NCBI GenBank assembly: GCA_028673005.1
Contig: CM054117.1
Coordinates: 51,209,870 to 51,273,869 of the forward strand
Direction: 5' to 3'
Length of the DNA: 64,000 nucleotides
From: Tanypteryx hageni
Lineage: Eukaryota > Arthropoda > Insecta > Odonata > Petaluridae
Numbering within the stretch: position 1 is the stretch's first letter; every line of letters starts with the position of its first letter. A program made the translations under genes and the position numbers. The notes beneath the pieces are model-generated. The model saw only the letters and a program-made list of their open reading frames with translations. It was not told where the DNA came from and searched no databases. This document shows, piece after piece, positions 56,210 to 64,000 of the stretch.

Positions 56210-58471
56210 ATGTTATACACATGGAAAAGCCCAGGAGATAGAATGAGATGCCAAATAGATTACATCCTTGTAAAACAAAGATTTAGGAACAGCATAAAGA
56301 ACGCCAAGGCATTGCAAGGAGCAGACATTGATTCAGATCACAGCCTTCTAATACTTGACGTGAGTACAAAGCTCAAACAAATAAGAAAAACGAGAAGAGA
56401 AAGACAGACCTGGGACCTAGAAAAACTGAAAGAAAGGCAGGATGTAGTCAGCATGAAGTTGGAAGATAACCTAAGAAAGTTGGAAAACAAACCGAAGACC
56501 GTCGATATAGAATGGGATGAAATTAAAACCAGTATCAAGGATACCTTGGATAAAGAGATTGGAAAACAAGAGAAGAAAATCAGAAAACCATGGATCACGA
56601 AGGAAATGCTGGAGAAAATGGATGAGAGACGAAAATGGAAAAACGTTAACAGTGAAGAAGGTAGAGCCAACTATAGGCGTATAAACAATGAGTTGAGAAG
56701 GGTAACAGATAAAGCTAGAGAAAATTGGCTAAAAGGAAAATGTGATGAAATAGAACAAATGGAGAAGTTAGGACGGTACGATATGATGTACGCTAGGGCA
56801 CTGGAATTAGAAGATAAGAAGTCTAATGGAATTTGTGGTAAAGGAATTATGAATACGGAAGGGAAGATAGTCTCAGAAACAAAGGATGTAGCACAGGTAT
56901 GGGAAGAATACATTAAGGAATTATACAGCAAACAGACAGGAGCGGCAAAAATAGAACTGGAAAATGAGGAAAACATTGAAGAAGACAACTTAGGACCAAG
57001 TATTATGGAGAGCGAAGTAGAAAAAGCGATAGTGGAACTTAAGAAGGGGAAAGCCACGGGCAGCGATGGAATACCGGCCGAGATACTTAAAGTCATAGGA
57101 TCAGAAGGACTAAAAGCGATCACGAAATTAATTAATAAGATTTACGACACGGGAGAGTGGCCTCAGGATTTCCTAGAAGTAACAATGATCCCTCTAAAGA
57201 AGAAGCCAAAGGCAATGCAGTGTAAAGATTACAGAACTATAAGCCTTCTGTCACACACATCGAAGATCATCACGAGGATTCTTAATAAAAGGCTGGAGAA
57301 AAAGGCAGAAGAAATAATAGGGGAAGATCAATTCGGTTTCAGAAAAGGACGAGGAACTAGAGATGCTATAGGAGTAGTTAGAATCATATCAGAAAGGGCA
57401 ATAGAATACAGTCAAGATATCTGCGCATGTTTCGTAGACTGGCAGAAGGCCTTTGATAGAGTAAATTGGGTAAAGTTGATGAAGATATTAAAGGATATAG
57501 GTGTAGACTGGAATGACAGGAGACTGATTAGGAATCTATATGAGAATCAAGTTGTAAAGGTCAGGTTTGAGAATGTGGACACCTGCGGAATAAATATCGG
57601 TAGAGGAGTAAGACAAGGCTGCTGCCTATCGCCAACCCTATTCAATATATATGGAGAAAGTCTAATGCAAGAAGCTTTAGAAGGCACAGGGGATTTCAAA
57701 ATTGGAGGAAGGATTATAAGAACAGTAAAATACGCAGATGATCAAGTACTTCTAGCAAGAAAGGAAGAGGAGCTACAAAAAATGATAAATAGACTAGTGA
57801 TAACAGGTAGAAATTACGGTATGGAAATAAATACAGAAAAATCCAAGGTAATTCGAATATCGGGTAAAGAAGAGAATCTGAACATAACTATTGGGGGAAA
57901 GCCATTAGAACAAGTTTCAGAATATAAATACCTTGGAAGTATCATAACACGAGAGGCAAAATGTACGGATGAGATCAAAACTAGAATAGGAAAAGCAAAA
58001 GCGGCTTTCAGGAGAAAGAAACAACTACTTACAGGGAATATAAGGGAAGATATCCGCAAGAAGTTGATAAAATGCTACGTATGGAGTATAGCATTGTATG
58101 GGGCAGAAACATGGACGCTAAGGAAAAATGACATCAAATACTTGGAAAGCTTTGAAATGTGGACTTGGAGGAGAATGCTGAAGATAAAATGGACAGATAG
58201 GATGAAAAACGATGAAGTGCTACGAAGAATAGGAGAGAAGCGAATGATTATACAGACTATCAGAAAGAGGAAGGCTGACTGGGTTGGACATTACCTGAGG
58301 AGAGAGAGTATGATTAAAGACGTGTTAGAAGGAAAACTAGATGGGAAAAGGGAAAGAGGTAGGAAAAGGTTTCAGCTGATAGACGATTTGAAAGGGAAAG
58401 AGAGTTATCAAGATATAAAGAGGACAGCGGAAAATAGGAGTATATGGAGAACCAGGTTTAACCATGAATAA
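56210..58471 (+). CDS. RTE-like LINE protein: endonuclease tail plus reverse transcriptase, open
   Basis: 753 codons without a stop. Residues 1-45 hold the end of an APE-type endonuclease (QIDYILV, then SDHSLL with its His). A Lys/Glu-rich linker follows. Then comes the RT: KGKATGSDGIPAEILK near 280-290, FGFRKGRGTRDA near 375, FVDWQKAFDRVNW near 408-420 (motif A), GVRQGCCLSPTLFN (motif B) and YADD at about 508-511 (motif C, intact), then YLGSIITREAKCTDEIKTRI and a C-terminal RRMLKIKW...RESM region. All RT catalytic Asp residues are present. The first codons (ATG TTA) lie in the duplicated target DNA, so this is not the native start. Without the rest of the endonuclease it cannot nick a target. 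RTE-like is my best clade guess from the sequence and the 3' tail. Confidence 0.92.
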   Translation: MLYTWKSPGDRMRCQIDYILVKQRFRNSIKNAKALQGADIDSDHSLLILDVSTKLKQIRKTRRERQTWDLEKLKERQDVVSMKLEDNLRKLENKPKTVDIEWDEIKTSIKDTLDKEIGKQEKKIRKPWITKEMLEKMDERRKWKNVNSEEGRANYRRINNELRRVTDKARENWLKGKCDEIEQMEKLGRYDMMYARALELEDKKSNGICGKGIMNTEGKIVSETKDVAQVWEEYIKELYSKQTGAAKIELENEENIEEDNLGPSIMESEVEKAIVELKKGKATGSDGIPAEILKVIGSEGLKAITKLINKIYDTGEWPQDFLEVTMIPLKKKPKAMQCKDYRTISLLSHTSKIITRILNKRLEKKAEEIIGEDQFGFRKGRGTRDAIGVVRIISERAIEYSQDICACFVDWQKAFDRVNWVKLMKILKDIGVDWNDRRLIRNLYENQVVKVRFENVDTCGINIGRGVRQGCCLSPTLFNIYGESLMQEALEGTGDFKIGGRIIRTVKYADDQVLLARKEEELQKMINRLVITGRNYGMEINTEKSKVIRISGKEENLNITIGGKPLEQVSEYKYLGSIITREAKCTDEIKTRIGKAKAAFRRKKQLLTGNIREDIRKKLIKCYVWSIALYGAETWTLRKNDIKYLESFEMWTWRRMLKIKWTDRMKNDEVLRRIGEKRMIIQTIRKRKADWVGHYLRRESMIKDVLEGKLDGKRERGRKRFQLIDDLKGKESYQDIKRTAENRSIWRTRFNHE

Positions 58472-58512
58472 TCACGGACCTGTCTACGGACAGACTACCT
58501 ATGATGATGATG
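56217..58512 (+). mobile_element. Young 5'-truncated RTE-like LINE
   Basis: It is flanked by a perfect 13-bp target duplication ATAGTAATGTTAT (56204-56216 and 58513-58525). Copy 1 of the host element has the unoccupied site near 44185-44215. The LINE ends in a short ATGATGATGATG-type repeat with no poly(A), which fits RTE-like elements. The 5' end falls inside the endonuclease domain. Confidence 0.92.
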
Positions 58513-58711
58513 ATAGTAATGTTATGCGTCGATGTTCGTCAAAAATCTCTTGGGAAAATAAACGTCGATTTTCAAAAAAATAAACTTCGAATTCTACCAA
58601 GTAGTAATTTTAAGCGTCGACATTCGTCTAAAATCTCTCGGGAATATAAACGTCGATTTAAATCGTCGAATAAAAAAATAAACTTCGAATTCTACCAAGC
58701 GTAATTATAAT

Positions 58712-58974
58712 GCATCATATGATGATTTGTATAGTGAACCTTATTAGGTTTCATAGGTTTTTCACACCACCCTTCTATGTGGGTGTATTTCTGCAGTGGG
58801 TTTTCTTATTTTTCCCACACAACTATATCTTTCTATAGTTATTGTATTATTATTATTATATTATTAATAATTCAAGAATGCAATATTATATTTGTATCAT
58901 GGCAAGGAGTTAGGTGGATGATGGGACTTCCTAGTCTCAATCTCGCTCCAAATAAAGACCATATTTAACCTAAT
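58712..58974. other. Spacer with ATT microsatellite
   Basis: ATT repeat near 58845-58865; otherwise nothing recognised. Confidence 0.5.
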
Positions 58975-59400
58975 CTCTCCCTGCATTCCTCTCCCTCCCT
59001 CCATCTCTTTCTCTCCATCTCTCTCCCTCCCTCCATCTCTTTCTCTCCATCTCTCTCCCTCCCTCCATTTTTCTTCCTTCCTCCATCTCTCTCCCTCCCT
59101 CCATCTATCTCCCCCTCCCTCCATCTCTCTCCCTTTTCGTCCCTCCATATTTTACCCTCCCTCCCTCCATTTCTCTCCACTCTCTCTCTCTTTCTCCCTC
59201 CCTCAATTAATTCTCCTTTTAACTCTTTCTCTCTCTCTCTAATTCACTCCATCTTTCTCTCACTCTTTGCATTTATTCCCTTTTCACTCTCTCTCTGTCT
59301 ATTTCCCTCTCCATTCATGTCCTTCCGTCTCTCCCCTCTCATCTATTTCTCCCTCTCTCCAACTCTTTCTCTCTCTCCATCCAATTCTCACAATATCTCT
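58975..59400 (+). repeat. CT-rich tract with CCATCTCTCTCCCTCC period
   Basis: Pyrimidine-rich plus strand with a loose CCATCTCTCTCCCTCCCT unit repeated between about 59000 and 59180, then CTCTCT and TTTCTCTC. The minus-strand frames (Arg/Glu/Gly) are compositional. Confidence 0.85.
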
Positions 59401-62400
59401 CACTCAGTCAGTCGTTTCGGTAGTTGAATAATGCATGCAAGAGACGCAACGCACTATTTGCTAGAGTCCATTTGTCGTCTCCTCGCAGTGTTTATGCTTT
59501 GATGGGCGTGTCACGATGTCGGGTTGTTTTGTGGAATGGGGGGAGGGGGTGTTGTAGAACAATTTGTTTATCGCGTGTAGAGGGATGGAGGGGGGGATGT
59601 GGAGAGAGAGAGAGACAAACAAAAATCTATTGGTTGTGACAATGCATTCAACGTCGCATATTAAAAGCCACTGTTTTTTTCGTCACGATGAGTGGGGGGG
59701 GGGAAGGTGAAGCGTTTAGGAGCGTGAGTTGAATCGGGTATTGGCGAGAAAAAACGGCCAGCACGTTTTGTGCGAACTATTCGAGAACGTTCCGTGGATA
59801 GAAAAATACACCCAGGCTAAGGTTTATTCTTGACATAATCGGCACGGAAGTGCGTCCTTTTCGAAACCACGATTGCACTATTTTTAGGGAATAAAAATGC
59901 GTTCAGTCGAATACTTGCGATTCCAGTTAAAGTTCTTGCGACTCGATTTCCATTTTGTATATTAATTACGGTTCCGAAATTAATTCATTTTTCCGTTCGG
60001 ACGACCAGACTGCAATGAAAATACGCTTGGAAACAAATGAAATTGGATCGAAACAAAATTTAATTTCATACGATTCGGACTGCTCAAATTCTATCTAAAT
60101 ACGATTATACTAGTATACCAGTTTACAATTATATTGTTGGAACATTTGCTATAAAGAATCATTCGAGATAAAATCTCGCAGTGGATTATTTAGCGAAATT
60201 ATTCATAATACCTATTTCAATAAGTTACATAATTTTCATAGATTTGAAATCCTAAAATCAGGTCCTCGTTGGAATAGTCTATGCAATATGGAAACAATAT
60301 AATTGATAAAATAATCTATTTAGTTTTCAAAAGAGATTCTAATTAACGTTTGGCTCTAAAATAATGATAAATACTGATATGCTTATAAAAGGTTTAACAT
60401 TACAGTACCACTGTTCCATGCCCAACAGGACATTGAAAATGGTCATTTTTAATAGAAAATAATTTATTTATTTATTTACAGTTATGAAATAAAGCTTCTA
60501 ATAGTTATTAACATGAGCCAAGAAAATATATAAAAACTTTCGTTGTTATTTCTGTAATTTGATTACAATACCGGTAGGTTATTGTAGACACATTAAAATT
60601 TAATTCAGGGAAAGCGTTCAAAAAATCGAATAAAAGAAATTTCAACGCAATTGGGTTCAGAAAGAAGCTCGTTAATATTTCGCATATGTTTTTTGAATGA
60701 GCCTCCGAGTTAATTGTATATGGCTCTATCCAAAACGATCTATAAGATAAATACCAAAGTTCAAGCGGACGAACAATTTTATCCCCAGTGTTTCAAACGC
60801 AAAGGATGATTTTTAATCCATGTAATAGGGAAATAGCGCCTCCTAAAATATTTTGCTATGTCGCTCACATTCCAAAAATTTATCAAAATTAATTGTTTTG
60901 CAATTTTGTTGTAGATATTAACCATTTTTTGGCGCAGATACGCAACATTTTTCGACGTAAATGGAAACGTTTGTTTATGAAATGGTGATGGATTTGTCAT
61001 AGTTTTGAATTAATACCATTGATCAAGGCTGATATGACTTTATGTTTGTACGTTGTAGGATACAGCGCGCATTAATAATTCGAATCTTTTATAACGGTTG
61101 GCCTCCATTGGTTAAAATTTGAATCTGACAAACCATCATCAATGGAGCCCAAAATTTCAGAATTTCCTTACAAAATACCTCAATAATGGATGGGCAATTT
61201 TAGATCCATAGAAGATTATTCGAATTGCGGTCTATTTCTTCAGATGACTATCTATCATGGATTACCCGAAAGTTTGGACGTTTTCTAATCGTTTATAGTG
61301 CATTTTTCTTCAAATAATGTTTGATATAAAACTCGAAGGAGGCCAAGTTGGCAGGCTCTAAGATTTTAAACTATTGAGAAATTCACAAGCTTGCCTATAA
61401 ACTAGATGATTCAAAGAATTATGAGTGGCATGATAAAGTTGAAATTGATATTTTTTTATTTCAGGAGTACAGATTCCGTCTTCAATCCATTATTACATTT
61501 AACCAGTGCTTTTTTTCTGCCGAAACGCACTTCAATGCAAAAAATCCTAATTTGCACAACTTACAACAAAGGAAATTAGGTTATTTGCAATGCAATGACG
61601 GTTTACTCATATTGTACAATTGCACGTATTCCTCCGCTGACAGTTTACATTCAGTTTCTATTTTTGTCCCCGCTCTTCCTCTTTCGCGTTCCGGCACCTT
61701 TTGTGTTGGAAAATAGCACCGCATTTAAGTAATTTTGAACTTAAATATCATCCTAACTTTTTCAATTAGAGTTGTCCATGTTTTATGCGCACCTATCTTA
61801 CCAGTATGGTACAGCATGATGATCAAAGAATGTTTGTATTTTCGATCTCATTAATTCAGCCATGATGGTTACTGGATTCCCTCTGGCACCATTATCATTT
61901 CCCTTGACGAACGAGGAAGCTTCTTCCGAACAAGGGCCTACGCCACGACCGCAGTTTTCTTGTTGTATCCCTTTCATTGCCTCCCGTTCCTCGATAAAAA
62001 ACGAGCAAAAGTCGCAGATATCACAAAAAACAAGAGAAGGACGAGCCGCGTAGGAGGATATTTAATAATGTCCAGCGGCGTTGACGGAAAAATATAATTA
62101 AAGCCAGCTTAAGCATCAACCTCAGCATTTAAAAAAATTCGACCGCAACAAAAGAAATTTTTCTTAATTTAAAAATAATTCCCTGTCTCGACCGGAAGCG
62201 AATCTCGCATTTAAAAAATTCTTTTAGACTTGTAAAATCGAAAACGGAAAGTAAAGAATTTAAGCGTGTCGTCTGATTGTCATCTGGCGGAGGAAAAGGG
62301 ATACCGCGATTTTTTTCGGTTTTCGCATCAGTCCCTGAGCGCGTCCAAAGAATTGGAATAGTTTTTCTGAGCCAGGCGGACACATTGAGAGGAAGTGATG

Positions 62401-63102
62401 AAAAAAGAAATATTTATCGACGAGTCAGCGGATCTCTGATAAGGGGCGAGAGATAAGAGGGGGAAATGGCTGGGAACCAAATACCCAGCTGAAAATCTGC
62501 ACTTAATATGGTCCTTTTTCTCATTCTCATTGTGGTAAGTGCGGATTACCGGAGGCAGCTGCGGCGAATGAAAAAAGATGGTGTGGTCGGATATATCCTG
62601 CGTACACATAATGCGAACATAAATCCATTGAGAGATAAGATGATAAATGTACTGCGACGCGATTTTCAACGCGTAGTTATAATAGGATCAATGGTGAACA
62701 ATTTGTCCCTTGTCATTGTTAGCGGGACGCGTGATTTAATCTCGCAGCGCTTTGCTTAAAAGAGGCACTCATCCGAAAGAATGATTTGAGTATTTGAATG
62801 CAAATCAATACCCAGAAATTCGGTCGGTAAAAATTTGAAATCTCGTTTAAGAATTTTTCGCAAATTTTCTTAAATCGCAATCTCCCAATTATTTCGTGTC
62901 AAACTTCCTGTTTTCAAAAATTATAATCCGAAATACCATCAGATAAACACCTCTTTTCCTTGATAAAATAAACACTGATGCCGGAAAACATTGTCATTTA
63001 TATCATCAAGTGAAGTTTTTATCTTATTTTTGACGCAGCGCAAGTATTTTAATGGTTTTTCTCCAACGTCAAATTTGAGGTAAATATTTCACCCTTTTAA
63101 AA
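59401..63102. other. Unannotated DNA, no gene recognised
   Basis: 59420-59760 is GC-richer with two G runs and a short GA run. 60000-61850 is AT-rich. 61862-62053 is a 63-codon frame without known motifs, and 62129-62760 holds several overlapping short ORFs I do not recognise. Confidence 0.4.
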
Positions 63103-63397
63103 CAGTGGCCACAAACTCAAATAATGCGCGGGCCGCATTTAGGCACCGTACAAAATCTGCGGCTTCCATTCTATGTTGAGAACATTCTTCTGTGTTTTCT
63201 AGTGTTTTTCTAGTGTTTTAAATTGGAATGAAAAATAAACTGTGAAAATTTTGGAATTGATAATTTAACGCACTTCTTAGACTATTTAAAAAATATTTTA
63301 TAATGAATACATTTGAGTTTGAGCTGCATCATTACTTAAGGGCCTTGCTTTGCGGGCCGCATTATGTTCTTCGCGGGCCACGTGTTTGAGACCTATG
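63103..63397. mobile_element. Non-autonomous hAT-type element with GGGCCGC ends
   Basis: The left end CAGTGGCCACAAACTC and the right end GTGTTTGAGACCTATG are imperfect inverted repeats. Subterminal GCGCGGGCCGCATTT and GCGGGCCGCATTATG match the style of the elements at 26111 and 42571. I see no clear 8-bp duplication (TTTTAAAA versus CTATAAGA), so it is older or mis-bounded. Confidence 0.6.
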
Positions 63398-64000
63398 CTA
63401 TAAGAGAAAGTACTGCTGTATAAGTAACATCTCACTCTATCGGGCCAGGGTTCGTTGACAAACAAACTGCGACTTCGAGATTTACGACGACGATTCCAGA
63501 ATAAACTTTACTGCAGATGTTTAGGATAACTTGCGTAAATTGGCTCTCGCTACAATTGAACCGACGATCGAACCGCCATACGCGTGTTAGCACGGTACCT
63601 TTTGCCCTCGAGCGGCAAAATAATCCGTCAGAAGAAAACAAAAATAAAACGGAAGTGACAAAGAGATACACACCAAAGTTCTAATTTCCCAGAGTGGATG
63701 AACGAATATACTCGTCGTCGAGTGAGCATAAATCCCAAATGAGTGCAAATCCCAAACGCTCTTTCTCAAAGGACCGAAAAGAGGAATTCATTAACCTTAG
63801 TGCCGCCTCTAAATTTAACAGCGCCGTCGTTACGTTACCAGAATGCCAAAGTTCAGCTCCGAAAGACGCCCTCTCCCTCGAAAGGAAACAAAACACTCCT
63901 ACACGCGTGCGACGCCTAAGCCGAGGTCACACACACGAACGCGCAGTAACGGATCAAAACCAAAATTATCCCGAACGCCTTGGTGGCGCGCGATGCCGAC
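63398..64000. other. Unannotated mixed-composition DNA
   Basis: GC rises toward the window end. Minus-strand ORFs at 63432-63671 and 63681-63896 lack a recognisable domain. The first ends in a short STNPGPIE stretch. Confidence 0.4.

Larger units (their letters stand above)
55561..58703. mobile_element. hAT-like TIR element, copy 2, carrying a LINE insertion
   Basis: It starts TAGGCTTGGTAGGATTCGA and ends TCGAATTCTACCAAGCGTA (inverted repeat with two mismatches). It is flanked by perfect 8-bp duplications ATTATAAT at 55553-55560 and 58704-58711. Without the LINE it is 834 bp, against 2364 bp for copy 1; the middle part of copy 1 is absent here. It keeps the doubled right end (GAATTCTACCAAG twice). 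No transposase. Confidence 0.9.

Noticed and set aside
1..64000. Prokaryotic systems: operons, CRISPR arrays, phage or integrase sites
   Set aside because: No spaced identical repeats, no gene clusters; composition and content are eukaryotic.

Overview
The window reads as nuclear DNA from an arthropod, most likely an insect. It is AT-rich and has no operons, ribosome binding sites or long host coding regions. Every long ORF is either retrotransposon-derived or a stop-free low-complexity tract. The named lineages present (jockey/CR1-type and RTE-like LINEs, pogo/Tigger and hAT-type DNA transposons, a THAP domain) are all usual in arthropod genomes. I cannot name the species. No intact host gene was recognised, so the window is probably intergenic or deep intronic DNA.

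Layout. 0-10 kb: a copy of dispersed repeat B with a GGT minisatellite, a short hAT-type element (1671-1863), a decayed CR1/jockey LINE on the minus strand (2365-3729), then long purine-rich (GA) tracts. 10-25 kb: mostly AT-rich DNA with a modular repeat (14.4-14.9 kb), repeat B copy 2 (17.6-18.3 kb), a hAT-type element with a perfect 8-bp target duplication (21517-21787), and repeat B copy 3 split by a hairpin-headed modular element C (23.1-24.2 kb). 25-35 kb: a tRNA-like cloverleaf inside an inverted repeat (25743-25900), a hAT-type element (26111-26450), a tandem duplication (27.4-28.0 kb), a deleted Tigger element (28762-29260), repeat B copy 4 (30.5-31.2 kb) and a truncated jockey LINE (33.4-34.6 kb). 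35-48 kb: pyrimidine-rich tracts with a 13-bp minisatellite, a 2.36-kb hAT-like element with target duplication ATTATAAC (42019-44382) and a second hAT-type element nested in it. 48-55 kb: full second copy of element C (48.5-49.5 kb), a THAP-domain exon that lacks one zinc ligand (49923 onward), and opposite-strand Cys-rich remnants. 55-64 kb: a second copy of the 42-kb hAT-like element, with target duplication ATTATAAT, interrupted by a young 5'-truncated RTE-like LINE. That LINE carries an open 753-codon frame and a 13-bp target duplication. CT-rich tracts and one more hAT-type element follow.

How it works together: the parts are transposons and their relics, several nested, so relative ages can be read. 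The hAT-like copy at 55.5 kb predates its LINE, repeat B predates element C, and the hAT-like copy at 42 kb predates its nested short element. The least explained items are the hairpin-headed elements built of roughly 147-155-bp modules, the tRNA-like unit bounded by an 18-bp perfect inverted repeat, and the THAP exon beside an opposite-strand zinc-finger-like remnant.
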